DNA of 15,037 nt from an uncultured Oscillospiraceae bacterium (GTDB lineage: Bacteria; Bacillota; Clostridia; Oscillospirales; Acutalibacteraceae): positions 1 to 15,037 of the forward strand of contig URYP01000050.1 of the NCBI GenBank assembly GCA_900552115.1. Direction: 5' to 3'. Positions 6,272-14,330 of the stretch are shown here, one piece after another. A program made the translations under genes and the position numbers. The notes beneath the pieces were generated by a model. The model saw only the letters and a list, made by a program, of their open reading frames with translations, was not told the origin of the DNA and did no database searches. Every line of letters begins with the position of its first letter. Positions within the stretch are counted from its first letter, which is position 1.

Positions 6272-6327
6272 TTTACTTTTTCTGGAAATCGCAGTATACT
6301 ATATAGCAGTATACTGACTATTAGTCA
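6272..6327 (+). promoter_or_regulatory. Promoter and operator-like repeats of the V-type ATPase operon
   Basis: TTTACT (6272-6277) and TATACT (6295-6300) are separated by 17 bases, a good housekeeping-type promoter. The 10-mer GCAGTATACT occurs twice (6291-6300 and 6306-6315), one copy containing the -10 and the next at the start point; its core AGTATACT is self-complementary. A perfect 13-bp palindrome, TGACTA-T-TAGTCA, follows directly (6315-6327). The arrangement looks like binding sites for a regulator of the ATPase operon; none is identifiable here. Confidence 0.65.
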
Positions 6328-6371
6328 TCGTTTTTGCAATACACTATTCACCGTTCAGGGAGGCGAACAGA

Positions 6372-6683
6372 TTGGCACAACAAACTTTGCAGGCGGTCCG
6401 CGAAGCGGAGCAGCGCGCCGACGAGTATGAACAGGAAGCGCGCCGCCAGGCGGAATCGCTGACCGAACAGGCGAACCGCGACGCTGCCGCCGCTGTGGAG
6501 AACGCCTGCCGGCAGGCGCGAGAGCAATCCGGCGAGGCGCTGTCACAGGCGCGCCGCCAGGGAGACCTTTTGATGGAAGCGGCCAAAGAACAGGCCCGGC
6601 TGGACGAAGCGGCCCTGAACCGTCAGGCGGCGGACCGCTCCGATGAAACCGTGCGCCGAATTATCGAGTGCCTGCTGGTGTGA
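6372..6683 (+). CDS. ntpF: V-type ATP synthase small peripheral-stalk subunit (G/H type)
   Basis: A 103-residue, almost entirely helical and highly charged protein, rich in Ala, Glu, Arg and Gln, with the heptad-like pattern of a coiled coil throughout. It is first in the operon, directly before subunit I, the position of NtpF in Enterococcus hirae. There it pairs with subunit E to form the peripheral stalk that holds the catalytic head against rotation. Start is TTG at 6372, supported by GGGAGG (6358-6363) at 8 bases; no ATG is available in frame nearby. The sequence is low in complexity, so its identity rests mainly on position and helical character. The symbol follows E. hirae naming; archaeal-style naming calls it H or G. 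Confidence 0.8.
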   Translation: MAQQTLQAVREAEQRADEYEQEARRQAESLTEQANRDAAAAVENACRQAREQSGEALSQARRQGDLLMEAAKEQARLDEAALNRQAADRSDETVRRIIECLLV

Positions 6684-6719
6684 CGCGCCGGACAGGCAAC
6701 CAGGAAAGGAGGTCCGCCC

Positions 6720-8729
6720 ATGGCTGTCTTACCCATGCGGCATTTGACCCTGTATGGACTGAAAAAAGACCGTAAGGCCATTCTGGAAATGCTCCAGCGG
6801 CGGGGCATGGTGGAAATTACCCCCTGCCCGGCGGACGACCGCTACCAGACGCCGGACGTTGCATCCCAGCGGGCCGTTTTTGATAAACGCATCCACACCA
6901 TGGCGGGAGCGCTCGCCGTCCTGGAGCGTGAGGTTCCTTCCGCATCGTCGCCCTTTTCCTCACTGGAGGGGCGAAAACCGATGACGGTGGAAGACTACGA
7001 AACCTTTGTCCGGGAGCGGGACGAGGTGTTCCGGATTGCGGAACGGCTGCATACGCTGGACCGGAAAATCACGGAAAACCAGGCCGAAGTGCTCAAATGC
7101 CGCACCGGCCAGGAAGCGCTGGTCCCCTGGCGGGATTTGGACGTGCCTCTATCGACAGCCGGTACGGCCAGCACGGCGGCGTTGATCGGGTCCCTGCCGG
7201 GACTATACACAGCGGACCAGCTGCTGGCGGTCTTTGCGCAGCAGCTGCCGGATACCGACGTATCGCTGGAAATCCTGCGGGCCGCTCCCGAGCAGACCTG
7301 TCTATTCCTCCTCTGCCTAAATAAGGACGCGGACGCGGCGGCGGAATGCCTGGGCAGCTTGGGATTTGCCCGCCCGGCCGTGACCGGACGGCAGCCTGCG
7401 GCGGAGATGATACGCCAGTATGACGAGCGCATCGCCGCCTGCGAAAAGGAGATAGCCGAGGCCAAAAAAGAAATGGCAACCTGCGCCGGATTCCGGCACG
7501 CGCTGCAGTTTACCATTGACCATTATACGATGCGGTCGGAAAAATACGATATGATCGGCCGGCTTGTCCAATCGGGACGGCTGTTTATCCTCACCGGCTG
7601 GGTGCCGGAAAAAAACGCCGCCGGTCTGATGCAGGATATCGAGTCCGAATTTGACGCGGCGGTGGAAACCGAAGCCCCGCCGCAGGGTGAGGAACCGCCG
7701 GTGCTGCTGAAAAACGGCGGCTTCAGTTCCCCGGTGGAGTCGGTTGTGGAAAGCTACGGTCTGCCCGCCGGTCGGGAACGCGATCCCACCTCCATCATGT
7801 CGATTTTTTATTACTTCCTGTTCGGTATGATGCTCAGCGACGCCGCTTACGGCCTGATTATGGTGATCGCCACCACCCTGCTGATCCGGAAATTCCCCCG
7901 CATGGAACGCGGCATGCGGCAGTCGCTGCGGATGTTCCGCTACTGCGGTGTGTCCACCATCGCCTGGGGCGTACTGTTCGGCGGTTATTTCGGCGATGCG
8001 CCAGCGGTTATCGCCTCCACTTTCTTCGGGAGCGATTTTGCCATTCCTCCGCTCTGGTTCTCCCCGGTGGATGAACCCATGCGGATGCTGATGATCTCGT
8101 TTTTAATCGGTATCATTCATCTGTTCGTGGGGCTTGGCGTCAAATTCGTCACCGACTGCCGCACCGGACATGTCAAGGACGCCATTTATGACGTGGTGTT
8201 CTGGTACCTGCTGGTAGGCGGCGGCATCGTCTATCTGCTGACGGTTCCCACTTTCCTGGATATGGCGGGGCTTACCTTCCGGCTGCCGACTATCGTCGGC
8301 ACCATTGCCGCCGTCTGTGCCGGGGTCGGCGCGGTGGGTATCATCCTCACCGCCGGACGGGATTCCCGCAGCCCGGTAAAACGGTTCCTGAAAGGGCTGT
8401 ACGGGCTGTATAACGTCACTGGGTATCTCAGCGATATACTTTCCTATTCGCGTCTGCTCGCACTGGGATTGGCCACCGGCGTCATCGCCACGGTTTTTAA
8501 CAAAATGGGCAGCATGATGGGGGGCGGCATCGGGGGAGCGATTTTATTTATCCTCGTATTCCTGATTGGCCACACCCTGAACATCGGCATCAATCTGCTG
8601 GGCGCGTATGTTCATACCAACCGCCTGCAGTTTGTAGAGTTTTTCGGCAAATTCTATGAAGGCGGGGGAAAAGCCTTCTCCCCCTTCTCCGCACATACCC
8701 GCTATTACAAATTCAAGGAGGACAAGTAA
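6720..8729 (+). CDS. ntpI: V-type ATP synthase subunit I
   Basis: Subunit I is the membrane stator, equivalent to eukaryotic subunit a, and forms the ion half-channels against the K ring. The protein has 669 residues, typical for bacterial I. The N-terminal half (about 1-340) is soluble with coiled-coil stretches (near 95-125 and 225-250). The C-terminal half has about seven membrane segments, beginning with the family block SIFYYFLFGMMLSDAAYGLIM (about 361-381). The essential rotor-facing arginine is R578 in DILSYSRLLALGLATG, followed by GHTLNIGINLLGAYVHTNRLQFVEFFGKFYEGGG, the usual C-terminal block. SD GGAGG (6708-6712) lies 7 bases before the ATG. The gap to ntpK is two bases. Confidence 0.95.
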   Translation: MAVLPMRHLTLYGLKKDRKAILEMLQRRGMVEITPCPADDRYQTPDVASQRAVFDKRIHTMAGALAVLEREVPSASSPFSSLEGRKPMTVEDYETFVRERDEVFRIAERLHTLDRKITENQAEVLKCRTGQEALVPWRDLDVPLSTAGTASTAALIGSLPGLYTADQLLAVFAQQLPDTDVSLEILRAAPEQTCLFLLCLNKDADAAAECLGSLGFARPAVTGRQPAAEMIRQYDERIAACEKEIAEAKKEMATCAGFRHALQFTIDHYTMRSEKYDMIGRLVQSGRLFILTGWVPEKNAAGLMQDIESEFDAAVETEAPPQGEEPPVLLKNGGFSSPVESVVESYGLPAGRERDPTSIMSIFYYFLFGMMLSDAAYGLIMVIATTLLIRKFPRMERGMRQSLRMFRYCGVSTIAWGVLFGGYFGDAPAVIASTFFGSDFAIPPLWFSPVDEPMRMLMISFLIGIIHLFVGLGVKFVTDCRTGHVKDAIYDVVFWYLLVGGGIVYLLTVPTFLDMAGLTFRLPTIVGTIAAVCAGVGAVGIILTAGRDSRSPVKRFLKGLYGLYNVTGYLSDILSYSRLLALGLATGVIATVFNKMGSMMGGGIGGAILFILVFLIGHTLNIGINLLGAYVHTNRLQFVEFFGKFYEGGGKAFSPFSAHTRYYKFKEDK

Positions 8730-8731
8730 TC

Positions 8732-9205
8732 ATGGGAGTTGTATACGCGTTGATCGGAGCGGCGCTGGCCGCACTGCTGGCAGGGATCGGATCGTCCATC
8801 GGCGTCGGGCTGGCCGGCGAGGCCGCTACCGGCGTGGTCACGGAGGACCCCTCCAAATTCAGCAAGGTGCTCATTCTCCAGCTTCTCCCCGGCACACAGG
8901 GCATTTACGGCCTGCTGATCGGCTTTTTGACGTTGACCCAGGTCGGTATCCTGGGCGGCAGTTCCGATATCTCCGTGGCAAAAGGCCTGTTGTACCTGGC
9001 GGCTTGCCTGCCGATGGGCCTTGTGGGCCTGTGGTCGGCCATCCGTCAGGGACGCGTGGCCGTGTCCAGCATTCATCTGGTGGCGAAAAAGCCGGATCAG
9101 TTCGGTAAATCCATGCTGTTCCCCGCCATGGTGGAAACCTACGCTATCCTGGCGCTGCTGATCTCTATCCTGGCCGTGTTCGGCATCGGCGGACTGAACG
9201 TATAA
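8732..9205 (+). CDS. ntpK: V-type ATP synthase subunit K (membrane rotor ring)
   Basis: This 157-residue subunit has four membrane helices arranged as two related hairpins; a ring of such subunits carries ions across the membrane. The helices lie near 3-25, 45-75, 82-103 and 128-152. The C-terminal hairpin holds the key carboxylate E135 in AMVETYAIL. The residues that coordinate Na+ in E. hirae NtpK (L61, T64, Q65, Q110, E139, from established structural work) align with L52, T55 and Q56 in LLPGTQG, Q106 in SAIRQG and E135 here. All five are kept, so sodium is the likely coupling ion. The first hairpin has no carboxylate, as usual in this duplicated subunit. AAGGAGG inside the end of ntpI serves as the SD. 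Confidence 0.95.
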   Translation: MGVVYALIGAALAALLAGIGSSIGVGLAGEAATGVVTEDPSKFSKVLILQLLPGTQGIYGLLIGFLTLTQVGILGGSSDISVAKGLLYLAACLPMGLVGLWSAIRQGRVAVSSIHLVAKKPDQFGKSMLFPAMVETYAILALLISILAVFGIGGLNV

Positions 9206-9230
9206 TCCCTTTACAGAAGGAGGAGCCGCC

Positions 9231-9821
9231 ATGACCGGCCTTGATAACATTCTGTCTAAAATTGAAGAGGACGCCCGCGTCCGGGCCGAAGCCATGTTGC
9301 AGGAAGCCCGCCGGCAGGCGGAGGACATCCGCGCACAGGCGTTAGCGGACGCCGAAAAACAGGCGCGGGATATCACCGCCTTGGGTGAAAAGGACGCCGC
9401 GGACGCGCTTGCGCGCGCCCGTTCCGCGGCGGAGCTGTACAAGCGCCAGGCGGAGCTGATGGCCAAGCAGGCGCTCATCCGTGAAACGATCGACAAAGCC
9501 CGCCGACAGCTCCGGCAGATGCCGCCCGAAGACTATTTTTCGCTGCTCCAGGATCTGGCGGTCGCGCACGCGCTGCCGCAGGAAGGGCTCCTTATGCTGT
9601 CCCCGGAGGATCGCAAACGGGTGCCGGCCCTGTTCGAAGAGGGTCTCAACGCGGCGCTGCCCGATCCGGGCGCCAGGCTGACGCTGGCCGAGGAAACCCG
9701 TCCCATCGACGGCGGCGTGGTGCTGGTGTACGGCGGCATTGAGGAAAACTGTTCGTTTGAGGCGCTGTTCGACGCCAAAATGGATACGCTTCAGGATTTG
9801 GCACAGTCTTTATTGTTTTAG
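9231..9821 (+). CDS. ntpE: V-type ATP synthase subunit E
   Basis: Subunit E forms the peripheral stalk with the small helical subunit and binds the top of the A/B head. This protein has 196 residues. The first 100 or so are a charged, Ala-rich helix (IEEDARVRAEAMLQEARRQAE and onward) suited to a coiled coil. The C-terminal half is the globular domain, recognisable from the PIDGGVVLVYGGIEENCSFEALFD block (about 159-182). This is the normal length and organisation for bacterial E. SD AAGGAGGAG sits just upstream of the ATG. It lies between K and C, the standard order. Confidence 0.92.
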   Translation: MTGLDNILSKIEEDARVRAEAMLQEARRQAEDIRAQALADAEKQARDITALGEKDAADALARARSAAELYKRQAELMAKQALIRETIDKARRQLRQMPPEDYFSLLQDLAVAHALPQEGLLMLSPEDRKRVPALFEEGLNAALPDPGARLTLAEETRPIDGGVVLVYGGIEENCSFEALFDAKMDTLQDLAQSLLF

Positions 9822-9845
9822 TCTGATCGAAAGGCAGGAAAGCCC

Positions 9846-10787
9846 ATGAGCGAACAATCCTATACCTATGCGGTGTCCCGTATCCGAAGCCGGGAGCTGT
9901 CTCTGCTGGACGGGGCGTTTTACGAACGGCTGATAACGGCCCCCACCACGGAGGACTGCCTGCGCCAGTTGGAGGAACGCGGTTGGGGCTCCCTTTCACA
10001 GGAGCGGGAAAAGACCTGGCTCCTGCTCCAGGAACTGGTGGGGGATGCGTCCGATTGGAATGTGTTCCTGCTGCCCCAGGACTATCACAACCTGAAAGCG
10101 GCCATCAAACAGGTGTACACCCAATCCGACGGGGAGGCGATTTATATGCCTCAGGGCACCGTGGATCCGGGACTGATTCGGGACGCGGTGGGAAAGCAGG
10201 AATTTTCGCGTCTTCCTCAGGCCATGCGGGAACCGGCCCGGCAGGCGTTTGAAACGCTGCTCCATACCCGCGACGGACAGTTGTGTGATACCATCATCGA
10301 CCGCGCCGCCCTGGATGCGCTGCGGCGGGCGGGAAACGCTTCGGGCAGCGATTTTATACGGCAGTACGCCGAATGGACGGTGGCGACGGCGGATATCAAA
10401 ATCGCCTTGCGTGCCCATCGCACCCACAAACCGGACACCTTTTATGAACAGGCGCTGGCTCCCTGTCAGTCCCTTGATGTGGGACGCCTGGCCGATGCGG
10501 CCCGGCGCGGGGCGGATGCCCTGTGCGAGTATTTGGAACTGACCGATTACGCCGACGCGGCCGACGCCATCCGGCAGTCGGTGGCCGCGTTTGACCGCTG
10601 GTGCGCCCGCCGCATGGCGACGCTGGTGGAGCAGCAGCGTCACAATCCCTTTACCATCGCCCCGCTGGCCGCCTACTGGCTGGCTCGCGAACAGGAAATC
10701 CAGATTGTGCGTATGATCCTGTCCGGCAAATCCCACGATATGGAACCGGACGCCATCCGGGAAAAAGTGAGGGAGCTGTATGTATAA
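9846..10787 (+). CDS. ntpC: V-type ATP synthase subunit C
   Basis: Subunit C (equivalent to eukaryotic d) is the funnel-shaped socket that couples the central stalk D-F to the K ring. The protein is 313 residues, soluble and mainly helical, without membrane segments. The N-terminus YAVSRIRSRELSLLDGAFYERLI (8-30) is characteristic, as are the DWNVFLLPQDYHNLKAAIKQ block (about 63-82) and the C-terminal PLAAYWLAREQEIQIVRMILSGK (about 272-294). SD AAGGCAGGAA precedes the ATG. The last eight bases overlap the start of the subunit F gene, suggesting coupled translation of two parts present once per complex. Confidence 0.93.
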   Translation: MSEQSYTYAVSRIRSRELSLLDGAFYERLITAPTTEDCLRQLEERGWGSLSQEREKTWLLLQELVGDASDWNVFLLPQDYHNLKAAIKQVYTQSDGEAIYMPQGTVDPGLIRDAVGKQEFSRLPQAMREPARQAFETLLHTRDGQLCDTIIDRAALDALRRAGNASGSDFIRQYAEWTVATADIKIALRAHRTHKPDTFYEQALAPCQSLDVGRLADAARRGADALCEYLELTDYADAADAIRQSVAAFDRWCARRMATLVEQQRHNPFTIAPLAAYWLAREQEIQIVRMILSGKSHDMEPDAIREKVRELYV

Positions 10788-11097
10788 AATAGCGGTGCTG
10801 GGCGACCGGGACAGTATTTATGGCTTCGCCGCCCTGGGGCTGGATATCCACCCAGCCGAAAACCGGGAGGATGGGGCGCGGCTGCTCAAAAAACTGGCCG
10901 GCGGCGATTATGCCGTCATCTATATCACCGAGGCCATGGCCCAGGAGCTGGAAGCGGAGATCGACGCTTACCGCACCCGGCAGTGGCCGGCCATTATCCC
11001 GATTCCCGGCGTATCCGGCAATACCGGCATGGGGATCCGGGCCGTCAAAAAATCGGTGGAGCAGGCGGTCGGATCGGATATTATCTTTAACAATTAG
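10780..11097 (+). CDS. ntpG: V-type ATP synthase subunit F
   Basis: Subunit F binds the D shaft and forms the central rotor with it. The protein is 105 residues with the Rossmann-like start YKIAVLGDRDSIYGFAALGLDI (2-23), then DYAVIYITEAMA (about 43-54), WPAIIPIPG (about 69-77) and a C-terminal helix with GIRAVKKSVEQAVG (about 85-98). All are normal for the family. GGGAG five bases or so before the ATG, inside ntpC, is the likely SD. The E. hirae symbol for this subunit is ntpG; others use atpF. It is followed by a 78-base gap with two hairpins, unlike the tight spacing elsewhere in the operon. Confidence 0.92.
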   Translation: MYKIAVLGDRDSIYGFAALGLDIHPAENREDGARLLKKLAGGDYAVIYITEAMAQELEAEIDAYRTRQWPAIIPIPGVSGNTGMGIRAVKKSVEQAVGSDIIFNN

Positions 11098-11100
11098 CGC

Positions 11101-11162
11101 GGAATCCGTTTGTTATTCGGATTCCGGGGCCATATTTCCGCTGTCCCGTGTCAGCGGTTTTT
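11101..11162 (+). terminator. Internal attenuator-like hairpins between the subunit F and A genes
   Basis: Two perfect hairpins lie in tandem: GGAATCCG (11101-11108) with CGGATTCC (11118-11125), and CCGCTG (11138-11143) with CAGCGG (11152-11157). The second is followed by five T (11158-11162), the form of a short intrinsic terminator. Since A, B and D are needed, full termination is unlikely; partial termination or an mRNA-processing site fits better. Confidence 0.6.
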
Positions 11163-11175
11163 ACAGGAGGCAACT

Positions 11176-12945
11176 ATGAGCAAGGGGACAATTGTCAAGG
11201 TGGCCGGCCCGCTGGTCATCGCCGAAGGAATGCGCGATGCCAATATGTTTGACGTGGTGCGCGTCAGCGAGCATCGCCTGATCGGGGAAATTATCGAAAT
11301 GCACGGCGACCGCGCGTCTGTTCAGGTATACGAAGAAACCTCCGGGCTGGGGCCCGGCGAGCCGGTGGAATCAACCGACGCGCCGCTAAGCGTGGAGCTT
11401 GGTCCCGGACTGATCAGCAGCATTTTCGACGGTATCCAGCGTCCGCTGGAAGCCATTGTGCGGGCCGTGGGCAACAATTTGGAACGCGGTGTGGAGGTGC
11501 CCTCCCTGAACCGGGAGCAGAAATGGCACTTTGTCCCGACTGTGAAAGCGGGCGACACCGTGGTGTCGGGCGACATCCTGGGCACCGTGCAGGAAACCCC
11601 CATTGTCGAGCACCGCGTTATGGTGCCGGACGGCATGGGCGGCACGGTTGCCTCTGTCACGGAAGGCGACTTCACCATCACCGAAACCGTGGCTGTTATC
11701 CGTGACGACAAGGGCGGGGAGCATCCGCTCACCATGATGCAGAAATGGCCGGTGCGCGTCGGCCGGCCTTATAAGGAAAAGCTGCCGCCCGACCATCCGC
11801 TGGTCACCGGACAGAGGGTTATCGACACCCTGTTCCCCATTGCCAAAGGCGGCGTAGCGGCGGTGCCCGGTCCTTTCGGCAGCGGTAAAACCGTGGTGCA
11901 GCACCAGCTCGCCAAATGGGCCGAAACCGATATCGTGGTGTATATCGGCTGCGGCGAGCGGGGCAATGAAATGACGGACGTGCTTAATGAATTCCCGGAG
12001 CTGAAAGATCCCAAAACCGGTTATTCTCTGATGCAGCGCACGGTACTGATCGCCAACACCTCCGATATGCCGGTGGCGGCGCGGGAAGCCTCCATCTATA
12101 CCGGCATCACCATCGCGGAATATTTCCGCGACATGGGCTATTCGGTGGCGCTGATGGCCGATTCCACCTCGCGCTGGGCGGAGGCCCTGCGCGAGATGTC
12201 GGGCCGACTGGAAGAGATGCCCGGCGAGGAGGGCTATCCTGCCTATCTGGGCAGCCGGCTGGCACAGTTCTATGAGCGGGCCGGCCGCGTAAGCACCCTG
12301 GGAAGCGATCCCCGTCAGGGCGCGCTGTCCGTCATCGGGGCCGTGTCCCCTCCCGGCGGCGATATTTCCGAGCCAGTGTCCCAGGCCACCCTGCGTATCG
12401 TTAAGGTGTTCTGGAGCCTTGACTCCTCCCTTGCCTACCGGCGGCATTTCCCGGCCATCAACTGGCTGACGAGCTATTCCCTGTATGCGGACAATATGGG
12501 CGCCTGGTTCGACGCCCAGGTGCCCGGCGGCGACTGGATGTCCCTGCGCGGGCGGATCATGCGGCTGCTGCAGGAGGAATCCGAACTGGACGAAATCGTC
12601 AAGCTGGTGGGTATGGACGCCCTGTCCCCCTCCGACCGCTTAAAGCTGGAAGCCGCCCGGTCCATCCGCGAGGATTTCCTGCACCAGGACGCGTTCCATG
12701 AGGTAGATACCTATACGCCCCTTGACAAGCAGTATGCCATGATGGAGCTGATTCTGCTGTATTATACCGAAGCGTCCGAGGCGCTTGGCCGCGTTTCAAT
12801 CGACGACCTGGTGAAGCTTCCGGTACGGGAGCGGATCGGTCGCTTCAAATATACGCCCGACGACGATATCCGCTCTGAATACGACGCTATTTCCCGGCAG
12901 CTGTCGGAAGAAATCGACGCTCTCAAGCAGAAGGAGGAAGTCTGA
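11176..12945 (+). CDS. ntpA: V-type ATP synthase catalytic subunit A
   Basis: Subunit A hydrolyses or makes ATP; three copies alternate with B in the cytoplasmic head. From the chosen start it has 589 residues, like its relatives. The P-loop is GPFGSGKT (232-239) with K238 and T239, and the catalytic glutamate is E261 in GCGERGNEM; both numbers match E. hirae NtpA. The non-homologous region specific to A subunits lies before the P-loop, and the PGEEGYPAYLGSRLAQFYERAGRV and SVIGAVSPPGGDISEPV blocks follow. ATG at 11176 is chosen because ACAGGAGG lies just upstream (to 11170) and the family N-terminus GTIVKVAGPLVIAEGM begins there. A longer frame from TTG at 11110 runs through the hairpins. The stop overlaps the ntpB ATG by one base. 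Confidence 0.97.
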   Translation: MSKGTIVKVAGPLVIAEGMRDANMFDVVRVSEHRLIGEIIEMHGDRASVQVYEETSGLGPGEPVESTDAPLSVELGPGLISSIFDGIQRPLEAIVRAVGNNLERGVEVPSLNREQKWHFVPTVKAGDTVVSGDILGTVQETPIVEHRVMVPDGMGGTVASVTEGDFTITETVAVIRDDKGGEHPLTMMQKWPVRVGRPYKEKLPPDHPLVTGQRVIDTLFPIAKGGVAAVPGPFGSGKTVVQHQLAKWAETDIVVYIGCGERGNEMTDVLNEFPELKDPKTGYSLMQRTVLIANTSDMPVAAREASIYTGITIAEYFRDMGYSVALMADSTSRWAEALREMSGRLEEMPGEEGYPAYLGSRLAQFYERAGRVSTLGSDPRQGALSVIGAVSPPGGDISEPVSQATLRIVKVFWSLDSSLAYRRHFPAINWLTSYSLYADNMGAWFDAQVPGGDWMSLRGRIMRLLQEESELDEIVKLVGMDALSPSDRLKLEAARSIREDFLHQDAFHEVDTYTPLDKQYAMMELILLYYTEASEALGRVSIDDLVKLPVRERIGRFKYTPDDDIRSEYDAISRQLSEEIDALKQKEEV

Positions 12946-14327
12946 TGCCCAAGGAATACCGAACCATACAGGAAGTGGCCGGCCCTCTGATGCTGATCCG
13001 CGGCGTGGAAGGCGTCACCTACAACGAGCTGGGCGAAATCGAGCTGCAAAGTGGTGAGAAACGCCGCTGCAAGGTACTTGAAGTCAATGGCTCCAACGCT
13101 TTGGTGCAGCTTTTTGAAAATTCCACCGGTATTAACCTGGAAAACAGCAAGGTACGGTTTTTAGGTCGCAGCATGGAGCTGGGCGTGTCGGAAGATATGC
13201 TCAGCCGGGTGTTCGACGGCCTGGGCCGTCCCATCGACGGCGGCCCTGCTATCCTGCCCGAACAGCGGCGGGATATCAACGGCCTGCCCATTAACCCCGC
13301 GGCCCGCAACTATCCGCAGGAGTTTATCCAAACCGGCTTATCAGCCATCGACGGCCTAAACACGCTGGTGCGGGGACAGAAGCTGCCCATCTTCTCGGCC
13401 AGCGGCCTGCCTCATGCCAATCTGGCGGCGCAGATTGCCCGACAGGCCAAAGTGCGGGGCACCGACGAGCCCTTTGCGGTCGTGTTCGCCGCCATGGGTA
13501 TCACTTTTGAGGAATCCAACTTCTTTATCGAGAGTTTTCGGGAAACCGGCGCCATCGACCGCACGGTGCTGTTTATCAACCTGGCCAACGATCCGGCGGT
13601 GGAGCGTATCGCTACCCCGCGTATGGCGCTGACCGCCGCCGAATACTTGGCCTTTGAGAAAAACATGCACGTGCTGGTCATCCTCACCGATATCACCAAC
13701 TACGCCGACGCGCTGCGGGAGGTTTCCGCCGCCCGCAAGGAGGTGCCCGGCCGGCGCGGCTACCCCGGCTATATGTATACCGACCTTGCCTCCCTGTACG
13801 AGCGGGCCGGCCGGCAGAAAGGATGCTCCGGCAGCATCACCATGATCCCGATCCTCACCATGCCGGAGGACGATAAGACCCACCCCATCCCCGACCTGAC
13901 CGGTTATATCACCGAGGGCCAGATCATCCTGAGCCGCGAGCTGTACCGCAAGGGCGTGACCCCGCCTATTGACGTGCTGCCCTCCCTATCCCGCCTAAAG
14001 GATAAAGGCATTGGTGCGGGTAAGACACGTGCCGACCACGCGAACACTATGAACCAGCTTTTTGCCGCCTACGCCCGCGGCAAGGAGGCCAAGGAGCTGA
14101 TGGTCATTCTCGGCGAAGCCGCGCTGACCGACATCGACAAGCTCTACGCGCAGTTCGCGGATGCGTTTGAGGAGGAATATGTCTCGCAGGGCTATACCGT
14201 CAACCGGGATATTGAGGAGACGCTGGCCATAGGCTGGAAACTGCTCTCCATCCTGCCCCGCAGCGAGCTTAAACGTATCAAAGATGAATTCCTGGACGAA
14301 TACTATGGAAAGCAGCAGGGGGTGTAA
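12945..14327 (+). CDS. ntpB: V-type ATP synthase regulatory subunit B
   Basis: Subunit B binds nucleotide without hydrolysing it and gives an arginine to the catalytic site of A. The protein is 460 residues. The start EYRTIQEVAGPLMLIRGVEGVTYNELGEI is typical. In place of a P-loop it has SASGLPHANLAAQIARQA (about 150-167), lacking the lysine, which identifies it as B rather than A. The arginine finger is R350 in LSRLKDKGIGAGKTRADHA, the same number as in E. hirae NtpB. MYTDLASLYERAGR and SITMIPILTMPEDDKTHPIPDLTGYITEGQI also match the family. SD AAGGAGG lies within the end of ntpA; the genes join as TGATG, so translation is coupled. Confidence 0.97.
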   Translation: MPKEYRTIQEVAGPLMLIRGVEGVTYNELGEIELQSGEKRRCKVLEVNGSNALVQLFENSTGINLENSKVRFLGRSMELGVSEDMLSRVFDGLGRPIDGGPAILPEQRRDINGLPINPAARNYPQEFIQTGLSAIDGLNTLVRGQKLPIFSASGLPHANLAAQIARQAKVRGTDEPFAVVFAAMGITFEESNFFIESFRETGAIDRTVLFINLANDPAVERIATPRMALTAAEYLAFEKNMHVLVILTDITNYADALREVSAARKEVPGRRGYPGYMYTDLASLYERAGRQKGCSGSITMIPILTMPEDDKTHPIPDLTGYITEGQIILSRELYRKGVTPPIDVLPSLSRLKDKGIGAGKTRADHANTMNQLFAAYARGKEAKELMVILGEAALTDIDKLYAQFADAFEEEYVSQGYTVNRDIEETLAIGWKLLSILPRSELKRIKDEFLDEYYGKQQGV

Positions 14328-14330
14328 CCC

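Noticed and set aside
11110..11175. N-terminal extension of ntpA from a TTG
   Set aside because: It would read through two hairpins and a T-run; the family N-terminus and SD both place the start at 11176.
11386..12447. 353-codon open frame antisense to ntpA
   Set aside because: Shadow of ntpA with a His/Gly/Arg-rich product lacking motifs.
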